This document shows positions 1 to 7,872 of a stretch of DNA of 19,302 nucleotides, piece by piece (position 1 is the stretch's first letter; every line of letters starts with the position of its first letter). The translations under genes and the position numbers were made by a program. Under the pieces are notes generated by a model, which ran no database searches, had not been told where the DNA came from, and was given only the letters and a program-made list of their open reading frames with translations. Where the stretch lies: positions 21,981 to 41,282 of the forward strand of contig DGNI01000005.1 in assembly GCA_002388885.1 (NCBI GenBank), given 5' to 3'. The DNA is from Parvularculaceae bacterium UBA4496. GTDB taxonomy: Bacteria > Pseudomonadota > Alphaproteobacteria > Caulobacterales > Parvularculaceae.

Positions 1-207
1 GGCCAGCGCGGCGGCATCCACAATTCCGTTACGAGAACTGTTTTAAAGCCGACGCATATGATCGGCGGCTACGCCCAGCAATCATATGGATTCAATTATT
101 ACGGCACCGTCGGTTCAAATCGCGATGAATTCGTCATTGTCCGAAAAATGAACAAAATCGACTGGATGGATGAGCCAGCCCAGGAAAAACTGGAGGCCGC
201 AGAATGA
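1..207 (+). CDS. narG: Respiratory nitrate reductase alpha subunit NarG, C-terminal fragment
   Basis: Only the last 68 codons are in the window; the gene enters from the left edge in frame 1 and stops at TGA 205-207. The visible peptide contains PTHMIGGYAQQSYGFNYYGTV followed by GSNRDEFVIVRKM, the characteristic C-terminus of the molybdopterin (Mo-bisMGD) catalytic subunit of membrane-bound cytoplasmic-facing nitrate reductase, which reduces nitrate to nitrite. The active-site and FS0 cluster regions lie outside the window, so they cannot be checked. The stop overlaps the narH start (ATGA), indicating translational coupling in a narGHJI operon. Confidence 0.95.
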   Translation, partial: GQRGGIHNSVTRTVLKPTHMIGGYAQQSYGFNYYGTVGSNRDEFVIVRKMNKIDWMDEPAQEKLEAAE

Positions 208-1721
208 AAGTCCGCGCGCAAATTTCCATGGTCCTCAATCTCGATAAATGCATTGGGTGCCATACATGTTCCGTCACTTGCAAGAACGTCTGGACGAGCC
301 GCGAGGGCGTCGAATATGCCTGGTTCAACAATGTCGAGACCAAGCCGGGTATTGGCTACCCAGACGACTGGGAGGATCAGGCGCGCTGGAATGGCGGCTG
401 GGAGCGTAAAAAGAACGGCAAGATCCAGCCCAAGATGGGCGGCAAGCTCGGGGTGTTGTCTAAGATCTTTGCAAACCCCGACCTGCCGGAAATCGATGAC
501 TACTATGAGCCGTTCACCTTCGACTACGAGCATCTTCAAAAAGCGCCAAAAATGAAGACAGCGCCGACGGCGCGCCCACGCTCGCTGATTACCGGCGAGC
601 GTATGGAGAAAATCAATAAGGGGCCAAATTGGGAAGAGATTCTGGGCGGCGAGTTTTCCAAACGCTCGGCGGACTACAATTTCGAAAAGGTCGAGAAAGA
701 AATTTACGGCCAGTTCGAAAATACGTTCATGATGTATCTGCCGCGACTGTGCGAGCACTGTCTTAATCCGACGTGCGTCGCGGTTTGTCCTTCCGGCGCT
801 ATTTACAAGCGCGAGGAAGACGGCGTCGTCCTGATCGACCAGAATAAGTGCCGCGGCTGGCGGATGTGCGTATCCGGGTGTCCCTACAAAAAGATCTACT
901 ACAACTGGAACACCGGCAAATCAGAAAAATGCACGCTTTGTTATCCGCGTCTTGAAGCCGGGCAACCGACCGTATGTTCTGAAACTTGCGTTGGTCGCAT
1001 TCGTTACCTCGGCGTTGTTTTGTACGACGCTGACCGTATTGAGGAAGCGGCGAGCGTCGAAAAGGAAACAGACCTTTACCAGAGCCATCTCGATATATTC
1101 CTCGATCCCTACGATCCGGAGGTGCAAGCGCAGGCGCGGGCGGATGGCGTACCGGACGCCTGGCTTGACGCGGCGAAGAATTCGCCGATCTGGAAAATGG
1201 CGATGGAATGGAAGATCGCATTCCCGCTGCACCCGGAATACCGCACGCTTCCCATGGTCTGGTATGTGCCGCCGCTGTCGCCGATTCAGTCCATGGCGCA
1301 GGCTGGCGCATTCGGTGACAAAGGGGCGATGCCGAACGTGCGCGACCTGCGCATTCCGATGCAGTACCTCGCAAACCTGTTGACGGCGGGCGATGAAGAA
1401 CCGGTCGCCAAGGCGCTCGAAAAGCTGATCGCCATGCGCGCCTATATGCGATCCAAATCCTATGAAGGTGAAGTGGACGAGTCGATCCCGGGAAAAGTCG
1501 GCATGAGCGGGGAGCAGATCTATGAGATGTACCGTCTGATGGCGATCGCCAATTACGAGGATCGCTTCGTTATTCCAACGTCGCACCGTGAATACGCTGA
1601 AGACGCTTATGACTTGCGCGGGGAATGCGGCTTCAGTTTTGGCGACGGCTGCGGCGAACCCAAACGCGCCATCGAATGGACAGGGCTGTTCGCCAAAAGC
1701 GCCGCCAAAGAGAAAGCATAG
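204..1721 (+). CDS. narH: Respiratory nitrate reductase beta subunit NarH (iron-sulfur electron-transfer subunit)
   Basis: 505 residues, close to the 512 of E. coli NarH. It passes electrons from NarI haems to NarG through four Fe-S clusters on the cytoplasmic face of the membrane. The ferredoxin-type cysteine groups are visible: CIGCHTCSVTC at residues 16-26, C183/C186/C191/C195, C216/C222/C226, and C243/C246/C258/C262. The motif CRGWRMC has tryptophan (W219) where a fourth cysteine would sit, the family signature of the [3Fe-4S] cluster. CSETCVGRIRYLG and YDAD are also NarH-specific. The start ATG 204 overlaps the narG stop by four bases and has GGAGG at 192-196. The stop is nine bases before narJ. 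All ligands appear intact. Confidence 0.97.
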   Translation: MKVRAQISMVLNLDKCIGCHTCSVTCKNVWTSREGVEYAWFNNVETKPGIGYPDDWEDQARWNGGWERKKNGKIQPKMGGKLGVLSKIFANPDLPEIDDYYEPFTFDYEHLQKAPKMKTAPTARPRSLITGERMEKINKGPNWEEILGGEFSKRSADYNFEKVEKEIYGQFENTFMMYLPRLCEHCLNPTCVAVCPSGAIYKREEDGVVLIDQNKCRGWRMCVSGCPYKKIYYNWNTGKSEKCTLCYPRLEAGQPTVCSETCVGRIRYLGVVLYDADRIEEAASVEKETDLYQSHLDIFLDPYDPEVQAQARADGVPDAWLDAAKNSPIWKMAMEWKIAFPLHPEYRTLPMVWYVPPLSPIQSMAQAGAFGDKGAMPNVRDLRIPMQYLANLLTAGDEEPVAKALEKLIAMRAYMRSKSYEGEVDESIPGKVGMSGEQIYEMYRLMAIANYEDRFVIPTSHREYAEDAYDLRGECGFSFGDGCGEPKRAIEWTGLFAKSAAKEKA

Positions 1722-1730
1722 GAGAACCGC

Positions 1731-2438
1731 ATGTCAAACACATTCAAAGCCTTGAGCGCGTTGTTGTCTTATCCGACTCAGGACATCAAAAATGCCGCAG
1801 CGGAAATCCGTCAAATTTTTCACGATGAAAAGCTGGCGCCGGCGTGGGCGTTGCGGCAGATCAGCCGTTTGGTTGATGAATATGAAGCATTCGACCTTTA
1901 TAAGCTTCAGGAGCGCTATGTATTCCTGTTTGATCGCACGCGATCGCTTTCCCTGCATCTTTTTGAACATGTCCATGGCGAGTCTCGCGATCGCGGGCAG
2001 GCCATGGTCGATCTGAAAACGCTTTATGCGCAAGGCGGACTCGAGATCGGCGCCAACGAGCTGCCGGATTTTCTGCCGCTGTTTCTCGAATATCTCTCAA
2101 CCCGGCCGGTTGAGGAAGCGCGGGCGCTGCTGAAGGAGCCGTTGAGCGTCATTGCGGCGCTCAAAGAGCGCCTCGAAAAACGCAATACGCCCTATACGGC
2201 CGTGTTCCGCGTTCTCGAAGCTATCGCCGGCGGTGAGCCGTCCGAGCGCGAACTGGATGATTTGCGCAAGGCCCCGGACGACGACCCGAATGATCTCGAA
2301 GCGCTCGATGCTGCCTGGGAAGATGAGCCGGTCACGTTCGGGCTGGGAGAGGACGGCTGTCCGAAAGTCAGTCAGATGCTGGACCGTATGAACGCCGGCG
2401 AAGCGCCAAGCGATATCGCCAAAGCGGCAAGGAGCTGA
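1731..2438 (+). CDS. narJ: Nitrate reductase molybdenum cofactor assembly chaperone NarJ
   Basis: 235 residues, the same size as E. coli NarJ (236). NarJ is a cytoplasmic TorD/NarJ-family chaperone that binds apo-NarG, allows insertion of the Fe-S FS0 cluster and molybdenum cofactor, and delays membrane anchoring until the enzyme is complete; it is not part of the final complex. Visible features are an all-helical acidic composition, the N-terminal LSALLSYPTQDI element, and the family-typical segment YVFLFDRTRSLSLHLFEHVHGESRDRGQAMVDL split over residues 64-96. Its position between narH and narI is the canonical one. The ATG is preceded by AGGAG, and its stop lies five bases before the narI start. 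Confidence 0.95.
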   Translation: MSNTFKALSALLSYPTQDIKNAAAEIRQIFHDEKLAPAWALRQISRLVDEYEAFDLYKLQERYVFLFDRTRSLSLHLFEHVHGESRDRGQAMVDLKTLYAQGGLEIGANELPDFLPLFLEYLSTRPVEEARALLKEPLSVIAALKERLEKRNTPYTAVFRVLEAIAGGEPSERELDDLRKAPDDDPNDLEALDAAWEDEPVTFGLGEDGCPKVSQMLDRMNAGEAPSDIAKAARS

Positions 2439-2442
2439 TGTC

Positions 2443-3150
2443 ATGACGGATTATCTCAATCAGTTCGTTTTCGGCGTCTATCCCTACATTTGTCTCGCCG
2501 TGTTTGTTGTCGGGAATATTTTACGCTTCGACCATGGACAGTATTCCTGGCGATCCGGATCGAGTCAGTTATTGCGCCGTAAGCAACTTGTTCTCGGAAG
2601 CATTCTTTTTCACGTCGGTATTCTCGTTATTTTTGCGGGACACCTTGTTGGCTTGCTGACGCCAATCTGGGTGTTCGATGCGATCGGGATTTCGCATGGG
2701 GCGAAACAGCTGCTCGCGATTGTTGTAGGCGGTCTTGCAGGCGTCATGTGCCTGGTCGGGATGCTCTTGCTTATCCACCGGCGTCTTTTTGATGCGCGCA
2801 TCCGCGCTACCTCGAGTTTTGGCGATACGTCTATTTTGCTGATCCTGTTTGCACAGCTGCTTCTGGGCCTCTCCACAATTTTCGTTTCCCTTCAGCATCT
2901 CGACGGCCATGAAATGGTCAAGTTCATGGAATGGGCGCAGAGAATTTTGACGTTCCGGGGCGGTGCGGCGGAATTTGTCGCTGACGTGCACCCTATCTTT
3001 AAAGCGCATCTGTTTCTCGGCCTGACCATATTCCTCGTGTTTCCATTCACGCGGCTGGTTCACATGCTGTCGGCGCCGATCTGGTACCTCAACAGGCGCG
3101 GCTATCAATTGGTCAGAACGCGCCATCAGAATGTTGCAGCAAATAAATAG
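2443..3150 (+). CDS. narI: Respiratory nitrate reductase gamma subunit NarI (cytochrome b)
   Basis: 235 residues with five hydrophobic segments, matching NarI, the quinol-oxidising dihaem b membrane anchor of NarGHI. Four candidate haem ligands match the E. coli pattern: H57 and H67 in the second helix (FHVGILVIFAGH), and H189 and H207 in the last (KAHLFLGLTIF then RLVHMLSAP). The 18-residue spacing of the last pair is the same as E. coli H187/H205. An AAGGAG Shine-Dalgarno at about 2429-2434 overlaps the end of narJ and supports ATG 2443. An upstream ATG at 2438 is out of frame. The next gene follows after 12 bases, so the transcript probably continues. Confidence 0.95.
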   Translation: MTDYLNQFVFGVYPYICLAVFVVGNILRFDHGQYSWRSGSSQLLRRKQLVLGSILFHVGILVIFAGHLVGLLTPIWVFDAIGISHGAKQLLAIVVGGLAGVMCLVGMLLLIHRRLFDARIRATSSFGDTSILLILFAQLLLGLSTIFVSLQHLDGHEMVKFMEWAQRILTFRGGAAEFVADVHPIFKAHLFLGLTIFLVFPFTRLVHMLSAPIWYLNRRGYQLVRTRHQNVAANK

Positions 3151-3162
3151 AGGAAAACTAAG

Positions 3163-4410
3163 ATGTCGGTTCGTGAAATAGCGCTCGGTTTCGCACTATC
3201 GGCATTTATTGCGTCTCCGGTGCTTGGTGAGGAACAAGGTAAGCAAGAGACCGAGAACGCAATCATTAGCGCTATCAAAGACGGTAATCCTCTGATTGAT
3301 GTGCGCTATCGATTTGAGCACAAAAGTCAAAATGGTTTTGCTGAAGATGCGTATGCAAACACTCTTCGGACTAGGTTGGGATATGAAACGGGTGAAATCT
3401 ACAACTTCAAATTCCTGGTGGAGTTCGAGAACGTCACTTCGATAGGCGACGATCATTTCAATTCGACCACGAATGGATTGGCACAATTTCCGGTCATTGC
3501 CGATCCGGATGCGACTGAAATCAATCGCGCGCAGGTGACGTTTGCCGGAATCGAGAAAACGCCAATTATAATCGGACGCCAACGATTCAATCTCAATAAT
3601 CACCGTTTTGTCGGCGCCGTGGATTTTCGGCAAAACCAGCAGACGTTTGACGCTGCGCGTCTTTCATCGACGATTATAGACAATCTGAACGTTGATTATC
3701 TTTATATCGACCGTGTTCACCGAATTTTTGGCGACGATAATCCTGTAGGAGAGTTCGATAGCGACAGTCACATTATTTCCGCAGCATATGACGCCGGAAA
3801 GATGGGAATGTTCAAAGTATACGGCGTGTTGCTTGACCTTGAAGAAGCGCCGGGGCTTTCGTCGTCGACCTGGGGCGCGCGCTATGAAAACCTATACACA
3901 ATCGATGATGAGGCGGCGATTAAACTCGGTGTTGTTGGCGAATATGCATCGCAGAAAGATTATGCGGCCAATCCGGTTGATTACAGGGAAAATTACATAA
4001 ATGGACAGGCCGCGCTCTATGTTGCGCCATTCTCAGCAATTTTTGGATTCGAATCCCTAGGCGGGAACGGAGTTGTCGGCTTTTCCACGCCGTTGGCGAC
4101 GCTTCATAAGTTCCAAGGGTTCGCCGACGTCTTTCTGACAACGCCGGCAGCTGGAATCGAAGATGTCTATGGGACGATAAGCTACAGCTGGAGCGATCTG
4201 CCTATTGTCGACAGTATAATACTGAGTGCGACCTATCACGAGTTCAAAAGTGATCAGGGCGCCAGCGATTTTGGTCATGAGTTTGATGCAGGCCTTGTTG
4301 TTGAACTCAAGAAACATTGGTCAGCAGAGTTGAAAGGCGCGGTGTTCAACGGCGCCGGCGGCTTTGCAGATCGCAGTCTCGTTTGGGCTTCTCTGCGATT
4401 TCAGTATTAG
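3163..4410 (+). CDS. Outer-membrane beta-barrel protein, alginate-export-like porin
   Basis: 415 residues. The N-terminus has a short hydrophobic signal peptide, with cleavage likely after the VLG at 20-22. The body alternates polar and aromatic residues as in beta strands, and the chain ends in an aromatic residue (LRFQY), the usual outer-membrane barrel sorting signal. Segments such as IDVRYRFEHKSQNG, NTLRTRLGYETGE and IIIGRQRFNLNNHRFVG resemble the alginate-export-type barrel family (PF13372), whose members are often annotated without known substrate. It sits 12 bases after narI with its own ribosome site, so it is probably co-transcribed with the nitrate reductase. I infer an anion channel role for nitrate or nitrite, but the sequence does not prove a substrate. 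By eye its codon use is more AT-rich than narGHJI, so it may have joined the operon later. Confidence 0.8.
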   Translation: MSVREIALGFALSAFIASPVLGEEQGKQETENAIISAIKDGNPLIDVRYRFEHKSQNGFAEDAYANTLRTRLGYETGEIYNFKFLVEFENVTSIGDDHFNSTTNGLAQFPVIADPDATEINRAQVTFAGIEKTPIIIGRQRFNLNNHRFVGAVDFRQNQQTFDAARLSSTIIDNLNVDYLYIDRVHRIFGDDNPVGEFDSDSHIISAAYDAGKMGMFKVYGVLLDLEEAPGLSSSTWGARYENLYTIDDEAAIKLGVVGEYASQKDYAANPVDYRENYINGQAALYVAPFSAIFGFESLGGNGVVGFSTPLATLHKFQGFADVFLTTPAAGIEDVYGTISYSWSDLPIVDSIILSATYHEFKSDQGASDFGHEFDAGLVVELKKHWSAELKGAVFNGAGGFADRSLVWASLRFQY

Positions 4411-4426
4411 CGACAGGAGTTAGGTT

Positions 4427-5002
4427 ATGACTGTTCCAAATATGTCATCTGATGACAGCGCTATTCCCTTTAATGGCGATCAAATGGCCCCTCGAGATCC
4501 GTGGGCAATTGAAGAAATGCCGGTGCAACTTATTAACAGTCCGCTGAACTTCATTTTTGCCGAGCATCACAGGCAAAGGGAAGCCGCGTCGATCCTGACC
4601 ATGCTTGCCGATGGAGAGTTCGACGTCAAAGGCGTAAAAGCGCTGCTGGAGTTTTTAGAGGTCGACTTTGCCCTTCATATTGGTGATGAGGAATTGGCGC
4701 TTTTCCCCATGTTACGGGAACATTGCCTGCCCGAAGATCATGTTGACCGCATTCTTGAGCGACTTGAGGATGAACACCGCGAAGACGAAGCGAGCGTCGA
4801 AGCGGTAGCGGAGGTCTTACGTGAGAGATTGTCTTCCAACTCAATAGTAGAGGGCGATAAACGCCGCCTGCGTCTGTTTGCTGAGCATATTCGTCAGCAT
4901 CTGGCTCTGGAAAATGGCGTCCTTCTGCCGATCGCTCGTGTCCGCCTTCGTGAACAGGAGCTTCGCGTGTTATCGGATATGTTCAAGGCGCGGCGTTTAT
5001 AA
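4427..5002 (+). CDS. Hemerythrin HHE-domain protein, probable di-iron NO/O2-responsive protein
   Basis: 191 residues. A polar N-terminal extension of about 35 residues precedes a four-helix hemerythrin-like domain. Candidate di-iron ligands are H47 or H48 (FAEHHR), H84 with E88 or E89 (LHIGDEE), H117 (DEHRED), and H154/H158 with E162 (EHIRQHLALE); the HxxxE spacing occurs twice as expected for the family. Such proteins bind oxygen or NO, or repair iron-sulfur clusters damaged by NO. No signal peptide is seen, so it is probably cytoplasmic. It begins 16 bases after the porin gene with ACAGGAG upstream. The setting, downstream of a nitrite-producing enzyme and upstream of nnrS, fits nitrosative-stress defence. 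The exact biochemical role is inferred. Confidence 0.85.
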   Translation: MTVPNMSSDDSAIPFNGDQMAPRDPWAIEEMPVQLINSPLNFIFAEHHRQREAASILTMLADGEFDVKGVKALLEFLEVDFALHIGDEELALFPMLREHCLPEDHVDRILERLEDEHREDEASVEAVAEVLRERLSSNSIVEGDKRRLRLFAEHIRQHLALENGVLLPIARVRLREQELRVLSDMFKARRL

Positions 5003-5032
5003 GCGAGATAGGTTTATTAGCCCAACTTTCCA

Positions 5033-5074
5033 ATTATCTTTATTATGAGGGTTCCTATTCTCTCTGAAGATAAT
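5033..5074. repeat. Inverted repeat ATTATCTT...AAGATAAT before the ybaN-like gene
   Basis: A perfect 8-bp dyad: ATTATCTT at 5033-5040 and AAGATAAT at 5067-5074, separated by 26 bases. It lies in the largest gap of this gene string, between the hemerythrin gene and the DUF454 gene. It could be a weak mRNA hairpin, a protein-binding dyad for an internal promoter, or chance in AT-rich DNA. There is no following T-tract, so it is not a good intrinsic terminator. Confidence 0.35.
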
Positions 5075-5092
5075 GTTAGTGGTTGTACGGTC

Positions 5093-5446
5093 ATGCGAAA
5101 AGTTCTTCTTCTGCTTGGAGTTTTACTGGTCCCAATAGGTATCGCTGGGCTTGTATTGCCACTCTTACCCGGCACGCCGCTATTGATCTTGGCTGCTGCA
5201 TGCTTCGCGCGCTCATCGCCGAAATTCGAAAGCTATCTCGTGAACCATCCCCGGGTTGGCGCCCCGATACGATCATGGCGGGAAACTGGTGCAATCCCTT
5301 TACGCGCCAAATTTATAGCGCTTTTGGCGATGGCAGGTTCTGTGTGGATGGTCGCTGCAGGCAGTGCGCCGAACCTGGTGAAAGCTATCGTAATTTCGAT
5401 CATAGCTATCGCAGCGATTTATGTGACTTCCAGACGAAACAGTTAG
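5093..5446 (+). CDS. YbaN family (DUF454) small inner-membrane protein
   Basis: 117 residues from ATG 5093. The sequence MRKVLLLLGVLLVPIGIAG, then LPLLPGTPLLILAAACFARSSP, aligns well by eye with E. coli YbaN, including the LPLLPTTPF-type and CFARSSP motifs. It has an N-terminal membrane helix pair and two more hydrophobic segments near the C-terminus. An in-frame ATG at 5045 would add 16 residues (133 in all), but that extension is unlike the family and has no ribosome site, so I prefer 5093. Family function is unknown; members are often found near haem or nitrogen-oxide genes. It sits between the hemerythrin and nnrS genes, so it probably belongs to the same stress module. Confidence 0.85.
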   Translation: MRKVLLLLGVLLVPIGIAGLVLPLLPGTPLLILAAACFARSSPKFESYLVNHPRVGAPIRSWRETGAIPLRAKFIALLAMAGSVWMVAAGSAPNLVKAIVISIIAIAAIYVTSRRNS

Positions 5447-5499
5447 GTGTGACGGTACGCCATCTGTCGGTATGAAAAGACTAAAAATTGGAGTGCGTT

Positions 5500-6726
5500 A
5501 TGCTTCGAATATTAGGTTCTATGTTCGCGAAAAGTACGCCAAAAGATCTAGTTACTGCACGGCGAAGCTACGGCGGATCGGCGCTCTTTAGTTACGGATT
5601 TCGGCCATTCTTTCTGTTCGGTTCGGTCTGGGCGGCGCTCTCGATCCCACTTTGGATATATGCGTATACAAATGGCGTTGGCGCCTTGGGCGGCATGTCA
5701 GCCCAGGAATGGCATGTTCACGAGATGCTCTTTGGGTTTCTCGCCGCCGTAGTAGCAGGCTTCTTGCTCACAGCGGTGCCGAATTGGACAGGCCGTCTTC
5801 CGGTTCGGGGAACGCGGCTGATATTGTTGTTTTTCTTATGGGCCGCAGGCCGCGCGGCCATGTTGTTGTTGGGACAAATAGGCCCAATAACGGCTGCAGT
5901 CATTGATTGCGCGTTCCTTTTTGTGCTCGCTTTGATGATGTGGCGGGAGGTTATTGCTGGTAAAAATATCAGGAATGCGCCCGTATGTATCCTAATAACT
6001 TTGCTTGCTGCGTCTAACGTAGGATTTCATGTTGGAGCGGCGAGTTTTGAAATTCATGAACTTTCGGAACATTTTGCAATCGGCGTCATAGCCTTGCTGA
6101 TCGCTTTGATTGGCGGGCGTATCGTGCCGAGCTTCACCAGAAACTGGTTGAATCAGCAAAAGAAATCGCCGCTGCCTGCGCAATTTGGGGCGATCGACAG
6201 GATATCTCTCGCCGCTGCCGGTATAGGGCTGCTTGGGTGGACGATCGATGCGAGAAGCAATGTTGTTGGCGCAATTTTGGTGATTGCCGGTTTATTGCAC
6301 GTAATACGGCTGGCCCGGTGGCGCGGCTGGCTGACAGGCGCGGAGCCGCTCGTTCTCATTCTTCATGTCGGATATGCATGGCTGCCTTTTTCGTTTGTGC
6401 TGCTGGGCGCTTCCGCAATGATGCCTGCGCTCGTTCCGCCCCATGCCGCCCTTCATGCACTGACGGCAGGCGCCATGGGGACGATGACGCTTGCGGTGAT
6501 GACGCGCGCTACGCTTGGCCACACGGGGCGGCGCCTGACCGCGGATGCATGGACAACGACGATTTACGGGCTCGTCGTGACGGGTGCGTTGTCGCGTGTT
6601 CTGGGCGCTACTCTGCTTATCCAATTTTACATGGAGGTGATCATATTGTCATCGCTGCTTTGGAGTGGTGCGTTTGCACTTTTCGCCATACGGTATGCCC
6701 CGATGCTTTTTCGTCTGAAGCAATGA
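5500..6726 (+). CDS. nnrS: NnrS family haem/copper membrane protein
   Basis: 408 residues with about twelve hydrophobic segments. NnrS signatures are present: FSYGFRPFFLFG at 30-41, WHVHEMLFGF at 71-80 with H72 and H74, FLLTAVPNWTGRLP at 88-101, GRIVPSFTRNWL in the middle and THATLGHTGR-like MTRATLGHTGRRL near the C-terminus. Characterised NnrS is a haem- and copper-containing membrane protein that protects against nitrosative stress, for instance by limiting formation of iron-nitrosyl complexes; it is usually regulated by NO sensors. ATG 5500 has GGAG at 5490-5493; a TTG at 5488 is in frame but less likely. Its place downstream of nar and hemerythrin genes fits NO protection during nitrate respiration. 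Confidence 0.95.
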   Translation: MLRILGSMFAKSTPKDLVTARRSYGGSALFSYGFRPFFLFGSVWAALSIPLWIYAYTNGVGALGGMSAQEWHVHEMLFGFLAAVVAGFLLTAVPNWTGRLPVRGTRLILLFFLWAAGRAAMLLLGQIGPITAAVIDCAFLFVLALMMWREVIAGKNIRNAPVCILITLLAASNVGFHVGAASFEIHELSEHFAIGVIALLIALIGGRIVPSFTRNWLNQQKKSPLPAQFGAIDRISLAAAGIGLLGWTIDARSNVVGAILVIAGLLHVIRLARWRGWLTGAEPLVLILHVGYAWLPFSFVLLGASAMMPALVPPHAALHALTAGAMGTMTLAVMTRATLGHTGRRLTADAWTTTIYGLVVTGALSRVLGATLLIQFYMEVIILSSLLWSGAFALFAIRYAPMLFRLKQ

Positions 6727-6786
6727 ACGGATTTGTTTTTAGTTTCGCCGCACTTAGGCGGTCAGTCTTTCGCAAGGACCGGCGTC

Positions 6787-7620
6787 ATGTTTGAAGCCCT
6801 TGCCGCTATAGCCGCTTTCATCGTGTTTTCCGGATTCGCGCTAACGTTTTGGCGCCAGACGGATGTTCGCTGCGACAACAAAAAATGGCTGCAGCTCGCG
6901 AATAACCCATTCCGAGGCAATGATGTGTTTGATCCGAAGATGGTCGCGGACGCTCCCGAGCCAGCCCGGCGATATTTCACCTACATGATCGCTTCTGGCG
7001 CACGGCTTTATCAAACTGTGAGTGTTGAGATGCGTGGTGAACTTGGCTTGGGAACCAAGAAAAATCCGGGCTATCGACCGTTTACGGCCACACAGATTCT
7101 TGCGCCGCCCCATGGTTTCGTATGGCGAGTGAAAGCGGGAGCAATAAGCGGCTCGGATGGCGCGTTCATGGGTCAATCCTGGACGCGATTTTGGTTGTTC
7201 GGGTTTTTCCCAATTGTTCGTATCGCGAATGACGCTGACCATCTACGCTCCGCCTTTGGGCGATTCATTGCAGAGAGCGTGTTTTGGGCGCCAGCGAGTT
7301 TGTTGCCGGGAAATCATGTGCAATGGGAGGCTGCCGGCCCCGACACTGCTCGCGCCATCGTCAACTTTGGCGGTTTTCAACATTCCGTGGATATCGAACT
7401 TGCCGCTAATGGGGAGCCGCGCTCCGTCGTTATTCAGCGTTGGAGCAATGTGAACAACGATAAGGTCTATCGACTACAGCCTTTCGGGGGTTCGCTTTCC
7501 GAATTTCGCGATTTCGGCGGCTATCGTTTGCCAACGCGTATTGAGGGAGGCAATCATTTCGGGACAGACGAATACTTCCCGTTTTTCAAAGCGGAAGTGA
7601 CTGAAATCCGCTTGGCTTGA
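6787..7620 (+). CDS. DUF6544/DUF6920-like protein with N-terminal membrane segment
   Basis: 277 residues from ATG 6787, which has AAGGA nearby; an in-frame TTG at 6733 would add 18 residues with no family support. A hydrophobic segment at residues 3-22 is followed by a soluble domain containing ARRYFTYMIASG, a WxPF-like segment (GYRPFTATQILAPPHGFVWR) and SAFGRFIAESVFWAPASLLP. This order resembles proteins annotated DUF6544 (older name DUF6920), where a conserved GFVW and an RYLxE...WfP motif occur. No enzymatic function is known to me. It follows nnrS by 60 bases on the same strand and converges with ccoS, so it is probably the last gene of the nar-nnrS transcription unit. Confidence 0.65.
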   Translation: MFEALAAIAAFIVFSGFALTFWRQTDVRCDNKKWLQLANNPFRGNDVFDPKMVADAPEPARRYFTYMIASGARLYQTVSVEMRGELGLGTKKNPGYRPFTATQILAPPHGFVWRVKAGAISGSDGAFMGQSWTRFWLFGFFPIVRIANDADHLRSAFGRFIAESVFWAPASLLPGNHVQWEAAGPDTARAIVNFGGFQHSVDIELAANGEPRSVVIQRWSNVNNDKVYRLQPFGGSLSEFRDFGGYRLPTRIEGGNHFGTDEYFPFFKAEVTEIRLA

Positions 7621-7725
7621 TGCCCAAAAAAAAGTGTTGCAGCGGTTTTTAGTAGTTAGGCCTTCAGTCACGCGGCAACCATTAGCCGTATGACTTGCTG
7701 CTGCTCGTCTCGAGAGCGCTAGGCT
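7621..7725. other. Convergent intergenic gap, no clear terminator
   Basis: This gap separates the end of the nar-nnrS string from the oppositely oriented end of the cco cluster. The only structure I see is an imperfect inverted repeat, GTTGC-A-GCG (7636-7644) with CGC-G-GCAAC (7671-7679), with a 26-base loop that contains a TTTTT run. A bidirectional terminator would be expected here, but this stem is weak. Confidence 0.3.
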
Positions 7726-7872
7726 TTAATCTTCGTCGTCGTCAATTAGAATGCGTTCAGCGGCGCCATCCATGTCGTCATACTGCCGCGCGTTAAAGCT
7801 CCATAAAAATACGGCCAGACCAACAGCACCCATGCTAATAGATACTAGAACAAGAAGGACCATGACGCTCAT
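7726..7872 (-). CDS. ccoS: cbb3 oxidase maturation protein CcoS
   Basis: 48 residues, read from the - strand: MSVMVLLVLVSISMGAVGLA followed by VFLWSFNARQYDDMDGAAER and an acidic tail ILIDDDED. One membrane helix followed by the W-x-x-x-x-x-QYDD-x-x-G/A motif and an acidic end is the CcoS/FixS signature. CcoS is a small inner-membrane protein required for the cbb3 oxidase to acquire its haems and copper. Its ATG overlaps the ccoI stop as ATGA (7869-7872), the canonical ccoI-ccoS order. It is the last gene of the cluster. Confidence 0.93.
   Translation of the reverse strand: MSVMVLLVLVSISMGAVGLAVFLWSFNARQYDDMDGAAERILIDDDED

Noticed and set aside
799..1374. Long antisense frames opposite narH (also 921-1586)
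   Set aside because: They lie wholly opposite a well-identified gene, have arginine-rich low-complexity translations and no family motifs; they are shadows of narH codon bias.
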